Source: Piscicola geometra
Taxonomy: Eukaryota; Annelida; Clitellata; Hirudinida; Piscicolidae
DNA length: 64,000 bases
Direction of reading: 5' to 3'
Assembly: GCA_943735955.1 (NCBI GenBank)
Contig: OX030955.1
Location: forward strand, 9,656,647 to 9,720,646
The number at the start of each line of letters is the position of its first letter. The first letter of the stretch is position 1. The translations under genes and the position numbers were made by a program. The notes under the pieces are model-generated. The model saw nothing but the letters and a program-made list of their open reading frames with translations. It made no database searches and had not been told where the DNA came from. Positions 32,094-44,460 of this stretch are shown piece after piece.

Positions 32094-32786
32094 GGTAAAC
32101 GGATAAAAAGTCTTCGGATAAAAAGTCTTCAGAATAAAAAGTCTTTCGGATAAAAGTTCTTTAGAATAAAAGTCTTCCGGATAATAAGTCTTCCGCATAA
32201 AACTCTTCAGGACAAAAAGTCTTCAAGAAAAGATTTTTATTGAAAAAAACATTTATATATAATTTTATTAATTTTAATTAATTTAAAATATTTTTTAGAA
32301 ACAAATTTAATTAATAAATAATAATAAAAGACTAACTAGTTATTTAAAATATTTTTAGCTTATGTTGGAAATATCCTATTTATCACCACATTACACCCTC
32401 TCTCATCTTATTACATTGGCTCCCCATCAAATTTAGGATTATATTTAAAATCTGTGTTTTTATGTTTAAATTAAAAAACTCCCCAGTATCACCAATATAC
32501 CTCAAATCATTAATAACTCACCCTCATAGAAATAATTTAAGATCATCCACTCAAAATCATTATTTCATCCCTTCCATTAATAACTCTTTTGCTAAACGTT
32601 CTTTCCATTATGCAGGTCCATATATTTGGAACTCATTACCCCCTCATTTAACTTCTTTTGAATCATTATTTACTTTTCGTAAGGATCTGAAGACATATCT
32701 GTTTAACAAATTCATTTACGAGCGCTCTTGAATATGAAAAAAGAGCGCTATAGAAATCTATTTTATTGATTAATTGATTGAATTGA
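32094..32786. mobile_element. Left end of a GGATAAAAAGTC-repeat transposon, truncated, with LINE insert
   Basis: About nine variants of GGATAAAAAGTCTTC form the left end (32098-32228), as in the complete element inside P5. The right end is missing because the duplication boundary cuts it. From about 32340 it is occupied by an L2/CR1-like LINE 3' end. Confidence 0.65.
32340..32786 (+). mobile_element. L2/CR1-like LINE 3'-end fragment (copy A)
   Basis: The frame at 32462-32731 encodes the typical C-terminus of these elements: HNNLRSS-like, FAKRSFHYAGPYIWNSLPPH, then FRKDLKTYLFNKF. A hairpin follows (GAGCGCTCTT..AAGAGCGC) and then an ATTG-type tail. No catalytic RT domain is present. The copy inside P5 is at 52130-52535. 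Confidence 0.75.
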
Positions 32787-33159
32787 TTAAATTTAATTTT
32801 TATTTTAACTTAAGATTCTTTAATTATATAAATTTTAAACTACGGAAGCTATAAAAAATAAGTTTTTTTTGGAAATTGAGTTTTTGATTTACTTTTCTTT
32901 GTTTTATTTAACCAAAGACAAATGAAAGATAGAATTTTGTTTTCACTTCGATGAAGATTAACTTTCTTCTCTGATGTAAACAATTTCACTGCTCTAGCAA
33001 GCTCGCCAGAGACGCCTATGTGAAATTATTGTTAGATATGCTTCATCTTAAGTTTAATTTAAACAGTTTTAAAAATCCATTTTCTTTTAAATAATGATTT
33101 TTTTAAATATTATACTTATTGAATTTCCCTTCTGACAGAAAATTCATTTGCAACTTACC

Positions 33160-34023
33160 ATGGAAGGACAGAGTAGCCAGAGTGGTGGTGTATTGATGAA
33201 TGAAAATTTTGATTTGAGGGTTTACATTAAAAATAATTTTTCAGAGCCATCAGATCCACTTCTGAATGGTTTTGTTTATTCTTTTTTTTGTGAGCCTGCT
33301 AGTGGTAAACCACGTCCCAAATGGGCTGAAGTAATTAGAAATGTGCAGGGTAAGAACAGATTTTGTGTTACTAATACTACTGTGAGGCTCGAATTAGTTA
33401 AGCTTTATGATTGTGTGAATAAATTAAATTGGGAAAAAAATTTGAAAAAAAATGTTAATGAATTAGTAGACTATCTTGCCATGCCATTTAGATTTCAGCC
33501 AATAAAAGCTTCAGTTAGGTTAGGTTTGGATGAGACGGGTGCTGAGGAACCAGTTGCAAGTTTACCAGAATCAACCACTGGTACATTTGCATCAGAGTTA
33601 TCCAGTACTTCATCTAAGGTAATGAAGGATGGCAAATTTAATAAAAATGGCAATGGTTGTGAATATAAAAAGAAGACTTCACAGCGATCTGGTGAATTAA
33701 TTAGTGCATTAAGGGCTAGGATTAGAATGCTTGCAGAAGAGAACAGAGTCCTGAAACAGAAGGCAAAGAGAAGAAGGTCCTCGTTGGACGTGTGGAAGTC
33801 CAAGTACCAGGAGGAGAAAAAAAAGAAGATTAAGGATATTAATCTAAATATAATTAAAAATCTAAAGATAAGTCAAACTTTACTTAGAAGGCGTAATACA
33901 GAAGCTAAACTAAGAAATGCATTGTTAATTAAGGCCCTTAATGACAAAATAGATAAGCTAAATAGGGAATTAAAAAGACTTCGACCTTCCAATGAACAGC
34001 TTCACACAGACATGATTAATTGA
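33160..34023 (+). CDS. Unrecognised 287-aa coiled-coil protein (copy B)
   Basis: Paralogue of the 17280 gene with the same domain order and the same upstream AG. Compared with copy A it has a 3-bp in-frame deletion (PRPKW for ARRPNW), many amino-acid changes between residues about 48 and 100 (for example NRFCVTNTTVRLELVKLYDC), and an almost identical C-terminal coiled coil. TGG to TGA shortens the C-terminus by seven residues. In-frame indels and an uninterrupted frame argue that the protein is, or was recently, under selection. Function unknown. Confidence 0.6.
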   Translation: MEGQSSQSGGVLMNENFDLRVYIKNNFSEPSDPLLNGFVYSFFCEPASGKPRPKWAEVIRNVQGKNRFCVTNTTVRLELVKLYDCVNKLNWEKNLKKNVNELVDYLAMPFRFQPIKASVRLGLDETGAEEPVASLPESTTGTFASELSSTSSKVMKDGKFNKNGNGCEYKKKTSQRSGELISALRARIRMLAEENRVLKQKAKRRRSSLDVWKSKYQEEKKKKIKDINLNIIKNLKISQTLLRRRNTEAKLRNALLIKALNDKIDKLNRELKRLRPSNEQLHTDMIN

Positions 34024-34102
34024 AACATTTCTTTAAATATTTGAACAAACTTACTTTCTTATTTATAAACTTGTTTTATTTATGTCCTAATATTTCATTG
34101 AT

Positions 34103-34246
34103 TGTCAGGTCGGGTTCAGAACCTGCTACTAGTACCACGTAGACTAGTACAACCTGTATCGTGGTCGGGTCGTCGGCGACTAAACCGGCAAGCCCACCAT
34201 CTTGTCTCGAGAAATCGAACTTTTTGGTGGGAGGCTTTATTGGCAT
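34103..34246. repeat. GC-rich block 3' of the coiled-coil ORF (copy B)
   Basis: Near-identical counterpart of 18227-18370, including the two ACTAGTAC copies. Confidence 0.5.
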
Positions 34247-34466
34247 ACAACTAATACATTTATTGTTCTACTGATTGTGTCATTTTCATAATAAAAAAAT
34301 TAAAAACGTGTTTTGATACTTTTTTTTAAAACACGAAATAAAATATATATTTTAATAAACAACAATATAAGTTTTAATGATGTAAAACGAACCTCATTTT
34401 CGATTTATACTGCCCGTTAAGAACGCATCACACCTTTTTTTACCTTACACCATGTTAAAGCTGATG

Positions 34467-34531
34467 TAAGAGCGCTTTTGTTCACTTAGTAAAGGGCGCT
34501 ATACAAATTATTAGTGATTGATTGATTGATT
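34467..34531 (+). mobile_element. L2/CR1-like LINE 3' tail insertion
   Basis: A stem of AAGAGCGCTTTTG..AAGGGCGCTATAC followed by (ATTG)n. Absent from unit A, so it inserted after the duplication, or A lost it. Confidence 0.7.
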
Positions 34532-34654
34532 TCTAGTTAAAGCTATTCTGATTTCAACCTTCAAATGTCTCTATCCATATTTATGTTAAAGGAAATGGTT
34601 ATAAACAGACAATCCATCGAATGCCGAAATATTGCCTCGATGCTAGATAAAAAT

Positions 34655-34845
34655 TATTTGATAATAATAATAAGGACGAGCATTATTATAGTGGCGTATA
34701 ACCCGAACGGGGTTCCAGGCCACTTAGGCTGCATATTTTCATTTGCGTCTTTGGGTTACTAGGGCATTGGTTGCACTTGAACCTAGGACCTTTCATTATT
34801 GGTCAAGTCGAGAGACGTTGCCGACTGAGCTACCCGCTCACCGCT
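34655..34845 (-). mobile_element. tRNA-derived SINE (copy B)
   Basis: Duplicate of the SINE at 18718-18903, with the A box TAGCTCAGTCGG intact. Confidence 0.75.
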
Positions 34846-35030
34846 TAGATCAATGCTGTCCTATTGGACCTGTGCAAAGCCTTCAATAAAGTGACCCACA
34901 TGATACTTCTTATTAAGTTGGACGATTACGGTATCCTTAATACCTGCTGAAATGGAAAAATACTTTTTCAGCTAAAAGCAAGTTCTTGTCGAAGGTAACA
35001 CGTCAATCCAGCCTTATGTCTCATCTCGAC
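34846..35030 (+). mobile_element. Non-LTR retrotransposon RT fragment (copy B)
   Basis: Counterpart of 18904-19090, with the same CKAFNKV segment followed by a stop. Confidence 0.7.
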
Positions 35031-35436
35031 AATGCCTCATTTCTATCAGATCAATCTGTAACAAATGCATGTAGAATGGTTAGGCATGTTATATACATTA
35101 AACCCTATAACAATCATAAATTATTAATGAAAGATTGATAGGGTTGTGCGTGTACCTGCCCTCTCGTCATGAATCTAAATGATATTATGGGTTTTAATGG
35201 TGCCTTTGTTGCCTGTGGCTTGCGCATGTGACACGTAAAGCATAGAGCAACACAGTCATACAACTTAGACACTTCATCAGCTGGTTATGTCAAAAAAGTC
35301 TTCAACAAAAGCAACGGGCTTCCAGGCAGAGATTATGGTTGTGTCATTGGCATTCTGCAAAAATATTTATTAGGTAAAAAATTTTTTTTTAATAATTATA
35401 TTTTTATATATTATAATAAAATCAAAATTACTTATT

Positions 35437-36367
35437 TGAGACTTTGAGACAAAGTACATCCTTAAGTCCTAAAGCTGCATGCGAAATAAGCTGGAACCCT
35501 CATCTTTTGACCCATTTATTAAAGACAAGAGAATTTCTTCTCTTTTTTATACATCTTTTAATTTCATCTCTTTTTTCTTTACATATTGTTTTGCTAGTAT
35601 TCCTTAAATTTAAATATTTGACTCGGCAAAAATCTAAATAAATAAAATCACAATTACCTACTTGAGATTTTGAGGGTAGACAAAGTACGTTCTCAAGCCC
35701 TAAAGCTGCATGCGAAAGAAGCTGGAACTCTCGGCTCTTGAGGTGCATGAAGTGGTTCTAGGTTAAAAAGACTGCAGGATAAAAAGTCTTCGGATAAAAA
35801 GTCTTCAGGATAAAAAGTCTTCAAGATTCTTTGTCAACTATATGATTTTTAATTGATTTTTCAAATGACTTCATTTTTTCAGTAGATATAGTTCTGATGG
35901 AAACACCCTTAAGGGGGGTTTGAAATTTTGTCCCCAAGTATTGATTTACAATATTGAATTCAGCATACACTATTCTATAAAGTGCCTTAAATGTCATCTT
36001 GATTTGTCCACTATATGATTGTTAATCGATTTTTAACCCAATTAACTTTTTATTAGTAGTAGCAACAGACTTTCTTCATTTTTTCAGTATAATTATTATT
36101 TTCAACATCTTCGGAAGCTGTAATAACAAAAGTAATTTTAAAAAAACAAACAATTTGAAATTGATTCACCTATAACTTACTTTTAATTTTCGATGGAAAA
36201 ATGATGGAAACTTCCTGCACCTCGGCTCTTGACCCATTTATTAAAGACTAGAGAATTTCTTTTCTTTTTTATTCATCATTTAATTTCATCTCCTTTTTCT
36301 TTACATATTGTTTTGCTAGTATTGTTTTAAATTGAATATTTGACTCGGTAAAAATCTAAATAAATTT
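35437..36367. repeat. Duplicated repeat block with nested TIR element (copy B)
   Basis: Counterpart of 19496-20430; the internal element spans about 35743-36218. Confidence 0.55.
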
Positions 36368-36697
36368 GTCTTTGATTATCCATTGTTTACTATCTTATTT
36401 TAACTTATTTAAAAACTTATCTTTCAAAAATGATCTTAACTTTCTTGAAACTTTATCAAATAACAAATACTTTTATCCACTTATTTATCAAATAAAAAAG
36501 CAAATTCTAGTTTGGTACAAATAGCTAAAAAAGATTCCTATTTCGCATGCAGAAAGAAAGTTTAGACGGGAGACCAAATATGGATGGAACATATATACTA
36601 TACAGTATATAGTATATGGACTTATGAGCTTCTAGTTTCATTTTAAATTTCATTTTAGGCAACTATGACCGTGCTACACATTTATGGTCATAACAGG

Positions 36698-36930
36698 CCA
36701 ATCACTCAATTTTTAATTTTCGCTACAAAGACGTCTGCAAGCACGATCTCAAATCTACAGAGATCAACGTCAGCACCTGGGAATCGCTCGCTGAAGATAA
36801 AAACAGATGGAGGCAAGCTGTGCGCATGTGACTAAAAGCGGGGAAGCAGGGTTTCGTCGGCTTGCCGGTGAAAATCGCTCTCGCAGAATAGAAAAACAGC
36901 AGCGATCTGAAACCTGCAGCAGCAACAACC
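36698..36930 (+). mobile_element. LINE ORF 3'-end fragment (copy B)
   Basis: Counterpart of 20757-20990, reading RYKDVCKHDLKSTEI with few changes. Confidence 0.6.
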
Positions 36931-37152
36931 AGCAGCGAAAAGTTTTTTCCGGCGTTAAAAGTTCATTGTCTACCTAGAACGACGCACGCCAACAACATCC
37001 TTATTATATGTCAATAAAATGCGAAATCATTAAAGCTAACTATTATAATATTTATATGTTTATGTATATATTTAGAATTAAGTTAGGACCTTAGGTAGGT
37101 AGGTAGATATAAGATAATAGATTGTTTGGCTTAACATGATTTCAGAGCCATT

Positions 37153-40100
37153 ATGAAATTAAAAATTAAAAAGTATTACGGTTTTTTAGTTTTGCCCTTG
37201 GTCGTTTACATAATTGTAAATTTTATTTTCTACAGAAAGGAATTGAACACTCTCACAATTATGACATCAATGGGAATACCACACCAATATGAAAATGAGG
37301 TATGTAATTTTTTAATATTAAGTTATTTTATTTTAAAATATTAAGAATACATTTTTTTATCACAAATTATTCAATAGTTTTAGCACTAATTAAATTTGAA
37401 AGATTTAAATTAAATTAAAACTGAAATTAGAAACTCGAATTAAACTTTTAAATTTACTATCAACATTTGACCCTTTCGACTCTAGTTCATGACAGGGAGA
37501 CGGTAAAACGATGAATTAAAACTTGATTTATTCCGGAAACATTGTGGATCAAACAATACGAGTTACACCCAAACCATAGAAGCTTTCTGAAATTACTTTA
37601 AGATGTTGAATCTTATAGACGCTTTTGGAGCACACTCTGATCTTGTGGGATCTCTTTGCAAGCACAGCAACGAAGTACAAAGATTTTCATGAAAAATTTT
37701 ACTGCCATTTTATAATTCCACACTCTTCAATAAAAAAATAAGAGTTTTGTAAAATGTTTTTCAAACGATGGCCGTATATTTTTTGATTTTCCTCTACTTC
37801 TATTTTTTAGATAATATTTTGGAAAAAGTTTTTTCCACTCATTGATTTTATGTTTCAGCCAAAATATATTCTAACGCTATTTTAATAATTGACGGTATTT
37901 CCTAGAGGTTAAACATCTGACGCTTTTCCATTAGCGGGGGTTCATTCTCTTCCAAAAAAAACAAAAAATATAGTTTCTAATAAGCCTACCAGCTGATTAA
38001 ACTACAACGTCTAACGACTCTCGGTTTATATTATTATAATTATATTTTATATTATTATAATTATATATTATATTATTATAATTTTTTTTATATTATTATA
38101 AGTATATTTTGTATTAATATTATTATTTTTATATTATTATATACAAATATAATTCTATTTATATTATTATATTATTATTATAATACTGTTTATACTATTA
38201 TAATACTACTTATATTATTAATGTTATTATTTTTATTAATAATCTCGATAACTTCTAATTATTATTATTCTAGTTAATTAAAATTAACATATAATTAACA
38301 AAACAAAAGAAGATACAATGGCATAATCATAGTTATTTTAATAAATTCTGAAACACAGGCCAAGATTTATCCAACCTCTTACTCTTCGCAGGTGGATTTC
38401 AGGATCATAGTGATAACACACAACCGTCACGAAAGCTTGAAGAAACTTTTAAACTCCATAGAAAGCATCCATCTGGACGGGGACACTGCGGCTTTGGAAA
38501 TTTGGATTGATCTTAATAGGAAAGGAGCTGTACACAATCTCACCCTAGAAACAGCCAATAACTTTACTTGGTCTAAAGGTTTGTGAAGAAAATGGTTTAA
38601 AATCAAAACTTGCAAAAATGTGTGGGAATTATAAATATATCCTTCAATATATATTTTTATTCAATTTTTTCGTTAATAGCTTGTGTTGATCTTTATACTT
38701 TTTACAATCTTTTGATAAAGTAAACCCATGGTTGATTTCTATAAGCGGTAACTACAATGGTAAAACTCAATCAACAAGTTTCTGTGTCTCATTAAAAACA
38801 AAGTTCCTAAAGAATTTAGTAAAACACTTGAAAATAATGTTTTTCTGCAGTTGTTCCGATCGACTCTGTCGCTTTTTTTTATTTAATGAGATGATACCGT
38901 AATTGTTATTTTGATTACAATTATTATAAAAAAAATATTTTCTGTTTTTTATTTATATACTAAGAAATAAATACCGAAGGTTTGTAATAATTAATGTTTT
39001 TTGTTTGTTTTAAAATCGAGCAAATTAATGGTTTCAATAGTGCTTAAATATTTTTAGAATTTCCCCACAAACTTAAACCTAACAAACAGGTGCTACTAGA
39101 GTCCATATGCACCCAGCCAAAGTGGGAATACTGGGACAGTGGATAGACACTTGGAGACCATTGAGTGCTCCTTCCTTCCGTCCCTTCTTCCCAGAAACAA
39201 AAAAAGTCGAATATGCCAGACGAAACAAAGCTGTCACTCAAGATTCTACATTTAAGTTCAACAAAGTAACTACCAATACAAACACTAATTATCAAAACAT
39301 CGACAATTCTTCCATTACAAATCTTGAAATAGCCCTGATTCTGGAAGACGACATGACCGTCTCACAGCACGCCTACCGCTGGCTCAAAGCAGCGCACAAG
39401 AAGTACAGCAAGAGACGAGATTTTGCTGGGGTTACTCTCTACAGCAACTCCGTCTCGGCCCATAACAACAAAAAGTTACTCGTTGGTTAGTTAGTTAATT
39501 GATCAATGAAAAAAAATTAACCCAATAACTAACAATCGATGTTTGGTTTGAATATATAAACTCTAGAAGCTTCAAAAATTTGCTCATTTAAATTATACTT
39601 TCCACCACAGCCCCCAGGAATCAATCCGCCTTCATGTACGTTGCTATCGGCACGTGGGGTTTCTCTCCTAACCCTCATTACTGGTATCTTTTCCAGGTTA
39701 TTTACGTTTCTTGTAAGTACAAAATATTTTCAAATACCAGCCTTTCTTCAAAGTTATTTGCTTCTCCTGTATATATTCAAAGTAATTATCCTAAAACGCG
39801 ATGTATAAGTAGAAACCTGCATGGAAAATATACTAATTAGTTAATTTTTAAAAATGATAGTCTTCGTAGAAAAGTGAATAACTTCAAATTATCAGCTTTT
39901 TGACTAACATGAATTTATAATTTAACATTTTTTAAATGATTTTTGTGACAAATAAATCAATGAATATAATCATAACATGATGGCCGTTTTTAATCTATAG
40001 ATTTTAAATTACAACCATAAGTTAATTATTACATTAATGTATATAAATTAGAGCTGTTCCACGATTGAAAATGTTAATCGCCCTTAATCGTTCGATTAAA

Positions 40101-41906
40101 ATTTTAATCGTGCGTTAATCTTATTTTAACGCAATGTTTTTAGCATATTTGACATTAGTATAAAATAGTATTTAAATTTTTGTCTTCTTACAAATGTAAT
40201 ATTATTTTTATCCGAATCTTTGTATAAAAGTAATTTTAAAGACAAAAAAAGAATCCATAAATGATAAAAAATTCAATTTTCACACACCCTTTTTGAGCCA
40301 GTTACTCAAGCAAACACGTTTTTCCACATTAGTTGGATCTAAAGAGACTCTTCTTACTAACTTGGTGTTCTGACAAGCTGAATAAACATTCATATGGAAC
40401 TCTACTTGCACCAGATGACAAGTACTTTCCTGCCAGTTTCGCAAGAGCTGGATATGCCCCTTCGTGTTGTTCCCACCAAAAAAGAGAACAACTCTCAAAG
40501 CCTACCTCAGATTCTGTTCAATAACGTTAATGAATGACTCAGTAATCATTCAAATATTTTCATCTACAGAATCTGAATTTACATATGTTTGAGGTCTTTT
40601 GTTTGTTGAAAGCTGTATAGTTTTTGAAATTTCCTTTTCTTTTTATAGTTTCTTTAACTCTTTCATTTTTTGGAAAACATTTTTTCGTTTTAAATCGGGG
40701 GTCTAATGATGTGGCAAATCTTGACCATTGAATATTCTGATTATTTATCCTCTGTTCCAATTTGGGGAAAAAAATTGTGTTAAAGGAATGACATAAGCTG
40801 GATCATCTTCTGAAGTGCTAATTTCTTGTGTAAAGGGACAAATTGCAAGTAACACTGTTGAAAATTTAAAGTATTTTCAACCCCTAGAAGCTCTGTTACA
40901 AATCTTCAAAAAATTAGAAAATTTTTGATGAAATGCAATTTTGCCCATTCGTTTGTTGACAGTTAATTATTAGTGTTTGTGTTCACTTGCCGACAATGTA
41001 ACCAAAACAGAAAAAAAAGCTCAATTTGGATAAGTTTTAATTCATTAAAATTGTTAAATGCGTTAATTTTTTTTTCAATGCGTCAAAATATTTAACGGTC
41101 GTTAATTAATTAACGCGTTAATCGAAAGTTAACGTATATTAAAGCATAGCTCTAATATATATAGGGTTATTACATTTGTGTATATGAATATAGAATTAAT
41201 AATTGTTAAAAAAAATATGGCAGGACTGGTACTATTACAAGCGAAAGACCCAAAACATCACCAAGTTCTGGCCCTTGACTCCAGGCTGTGTTCCTTCTGG
41301 CTGGTTCAAGGATTTCCTGGCCTCAAAAACACAAGATAGCATGTGGGAAATGTGGTTCATCTACTTCAGTGAGATGATGGGTCTGTTCACTGTCTATAGG
41401 TTTGTTAAAATAATATGTTTCAAATATTTCGAACTGAGTAGGACACCATTCATTGCCTTAGTATGCCTGAAAATTAAAAATTGAGAAATGTATTAAATTT
41501 TAAAACTAACTATCTAACATCTTCCTTACCATCTTACTCATCATATTATCCATCCATCATCCATCAATCCATCCATCAATCCATCCATCCATCCATCCAT
41601 CCATCCATCCATCCATCCATCCATCCATCCATCCATCTATCCATCCATCCATCCATCCATCCATCCATCCATCAATCCATCCATCCACGCAGTAACATTG
41701 AGCACGTAAGAGCAGACCCTCACTCAGCACTCGGCGTGAACAGAGAAGAAATGGGACTACATTTTCCCCACAAGGGATCTGACAAGTACGAACTGTTACT
41801 ACAGTACTGGGATCGGCACTGGGAGGATATCTTACCCGATGAACCCGTCAAGTTTGGATGGAGTGGCGAAGTGTTGGACGACGTAGAATGCTGCTCAGAC
41901 ATATAA
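37153..41906 (+). CDS. GT-A-fold glycosyltransferase, type II membrane protein, 401 aa (copy B)
   Basis: Paralogue of the gene at 21212. Exons: 37153-37299, 38392-38578, 39090-39485, 39611-39696, 41224-41399 and 41693-41906, with the same phases and 402 open codons. By eye twelve residues differ. One is an Asp to Val change in the membrane anchor that makes it more hydrophobic, and others are conservative changes around [19 protein letters not shown] and exon 4 are unchanged. All splice sites are conserved. Both copies therefore look functional. Intron 1 and intron 5 microsatellites are much shorter than in copy A, while the hAT element in intron 4 is longer. Confidence 0.85.
37894..37953 (+). 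mobile_element. tRNA-like retroposon head (copy B)
   Basis: Counterpart of 21961-22019, with a B-box-like GGGTTCATTCTC and an A-rich tail. Confidence 0.45.
38025..38230. repeat. (ATT)n array, short form (copy B)
   Basis: Contracted counterpart of 22085-22735. Confidence 0.9.
40048..41155 (-). mobile_element. hAT-like element with transposase remnants (copy B)
   Basis: Same ends as the copy at 24566, but about 300 bp longer. On the minus strand, 40560-40760 reads [15 protein letters not shown], matching the (A)xxLDPRFK segment of hAT transposases. The stretch 40280-40370 reads [20 protein letters not shown], like the end of the hAT dimerisation region. Frames are broken, so it is dead. The unit A copy has lost the LDPRFK part. 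Confidence 0.7.
41548..41686. repeat. (CATC)n microsatellite at a splice acceptor (copy B)
   Basis: Short counterpart of 25767-26080, also ending at CACGCAG before the last glycosyltransferase exon. Confidence 0.95.
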
Positions 41907-42558
41907 TTTTTACAGATTTACCTGTTTTGAACTTGTTTCTCCGATATTAAACATTAACATGAAAAAAATGTTTTATTATACCATTTTGTAGGTTTACTCT
42001 TTAGTAAATTAGCTCTGAAAGCTACTTTAAACATATTTTAATTTTTGTTCCAAAGCTTATTAATACATACATGTGTGTAGTTGTTCTTTCATATTCTACT
42101 GCAAATGTTTGCATCAAAGTTATTAAACGATTGTTTTTCAAAAGCCTTAGAATTCTATTGATTCTCTTTTCCAACGTATAATCGTAGTTGAAGATTTTGT
42201 TTTTCAAATGTCCTTTCAGCATGAAGCTAACCTTTTATTTCTAGCACGCATTCCAATTCTCTTTAAACTTTTTATAGCGTTTATGATTACCTTTGAAGAA
42301 TATAAAACGATCGATTTTTTTGGGAAAGAAATTAACCTTTTTTTCTACTAATTTTTTTTGAAAATTAATTTTGCTACAGTTAATATTATTTAAATAGGAC
42401 TTCATATGTTCATTAAAATCTTGGTTTGAAATTATAAATACAAAAGTTTAATTCCTTTTTTAACTATTTATTAGCAAAAATAAATTTTAGATTTTTGGAT
42501 TTCTGAAAACTTTTGAGATTGGGACAAAACTGGAAAATGTTAAAAATTGTTAGTCCAA

Positions 42559-42626
42559 CTTTTAGTGGAAAACGAGCCCAAGACTAGGTTATGAGCTGCG
42601 AGTCAATAACCACTCGGCCACTAGTT
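42559..42626 (-). mobile_element. tRNA-Ser/Leu-like sequence 3' of P3
   Basis: Same element as beside P1, with a change in the D loop (GTTATTGACT on the minus strand). Confidence 0.5.
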
Positions 42627-43923
42627 CATTTGAGTTTAATTCATGTCCATTAAACCCTATTTGTTTGTTTCTCCGTTTTATTTCTTTATTTAATTACAGC
42701 TTTATATGCATCAGTTATAACTTTCAAGCTTTTAAACCCAAGTTGTTGGCCTTTTAAAAGAGGGAAGAAGGCTTAACACAATGCTCTACTTTTATTGCAA
42801 GAAAACCATTTAATCAAGTATTTAAAAAAAAGAATTGGTAATATATGGATGAATATAGTTAATATTTAAACGAATGAGTTCGTTGAGACACAACTGATTG
42901 AGCGACCAATTTAAGTCAATTAACCCTTTTAATTATTCAATTAAGCGTCCACGCAGGCATGGAAAGAGCCTATTTAGGGGCAACAGAGTCAATCCATTTG
43001 TTGAAGTGGGTGATTCTCGAATAGACTGACGGATAAGATGTGTTGCAGCCTCCTCTACCCCATGAAGTGGCTCCGACCAACTCCCATTGCTGGGGGGCAA
43101 ATTTACATGCGAACGGACCACCACTGTCACCCTGTTGAGTTGCGTTCAATCGAAGTCAATTTTTAGTCATTCACCCTTTAGATCTTAACAACATAAAAAT
43201 AATCACACCAACCACACAAACACATTTACACTTACTAAACACAATCACACTGACCACACAAACACCCACGTTGCAAGCTCAGACTCTCTTGTCAAGAACG
43301 TCGTGAAGGCACACGTGGCCGTCATTGATTCTTCCTTGCCAGATTTTCTCGCAGTCTTTGTTCGTTATGGCACCAATTCTGGCCTTCAGAAGAGTGGATG
43401 GTTGGACAGGGGCTGAATAGGTTTGTTTAGTGTGTTTTTGCTTACTTAAAAATACTTTAAAATGTCTGTAATTCTAAAATGTATTCTGTCCTAAAAGAAA
43501 TTTTTTTTAGTTAATTTTTTCCATTTAACTTTTTTATTTTTCACATTTTATTTGAACTTTCATCCGTTTTTTCCCATTTCCTCCACTTACTTCCGTCTCT
43601 CCCCCATCCAGTGATGAAGCATTTCTTTCCAACTTCGTCAGTTCTCTTGGTTCTCTTGATGTACTTGATGTTCACTTTTCCTGTTGTTTCCCTAATGGGC
43701 TCATCCCATGTGATAATGCCGATGTCGTTTGGATAGCCGAGAGCGCCGATTCCTGCGTATAGGGGATGCTGTGTGTGGGAATGAAGCTTTACACTTTTCG
43801 GTTTATAAAAAAAATAAATAAATGGCGCTGGGTTTACATATGAAGAAATGTAAAAAAATGAAATTATTATGGAAGCTAAGAGTTTATTTTTTAAAGAGTT
43901 ACTCATTTTTCCACTAATTTTTA

Positions 43924-44040
43924 CTCAATCAATCAATCAATCAAATCAATTTCTATAGCGCTCTTTCCTCAAATTCAAGAGCGCTGGTAAATGAATTTGT
44001 TAAACAGATATGTCTTCAGATCCGTACGAAAAGTAAATAA
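43924..44040 (-). mobile_element. L2/CR1-like LINE 3' tail in P3 intron 4
   Basis: An (AATC)n tail, then the AGCGCTCTTT..AAGAGCGCT stem, then antisense of the LKTYLFNKF coding end. Inserted in minus orientation. Confidence 0.7.
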
Positions 44041-44175
44041 TGATATAGAAGTAGTTAAATAAGGAGGTGATGAGTTTCAAATATATGGACATCTTTAAAG
44101 AAGGGTCATCTAAGTAAGGTAATAATTGTCTAATACGTCAGTTTTCAATAGATAATACTATTATCATAATAGACA

Positions 44176-44460
44176 TAAACAGTCATGTGTAGAAGATTTG
44201 TTCTGACAGTCTGTCCTTCATCTGCAGAGCTCATTTGCCTTGTGAAGTAAGTAGCAAGTGGGTGCTTGCAAGCTGTGCACTGGTGTTCAAATTGAGGCCC
44301 TGGCACTTCTTCATAAACACAGTCATGTATTGAAGATTCGTTCTAACAGTCTGTCCTTCATCTGCAGAGCTCATCTGTCTTGTGAAGTAGGTAGCCAGTG
44401 GGTTTTTGCAAACTGTGCATTAGTGCTCAATTTGAGGCCTTGGCACTTCTTCCTTTTAAA
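44176..44460. repeat. Tandem duplication, two units of about 142 bp
   Basis: The two halves share CAGTCTGTCCTTCATCTGCA, then GAGCTCAT and TTGAGGCC..TGGCACTTCTTC, with scattered substitutions. Absent from the other protease copies. Identity unknown. Confidence 0.8.

Larger units (their letters stand above)
16908..32786. repeat. Segmental duplication, unit A
   Basis: The first copy of a large tandem duplication. From about 16908 the sequence aligns by eye with sequence from about 32787, at an offset near 15.9 kb, through a coiled-coil ORF, SINE and LINE fragments, a glycosyltransferase gene and protease genes. Differences are mostly single bases, microsatellite length changes, and insertions in unit B at 34467-34531, 40380-40690 (or loss in A) and 43924-44640. 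The right end falls at the 3' tail of an L2/CR1-like LINE fragment. Confidence 0.9.
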
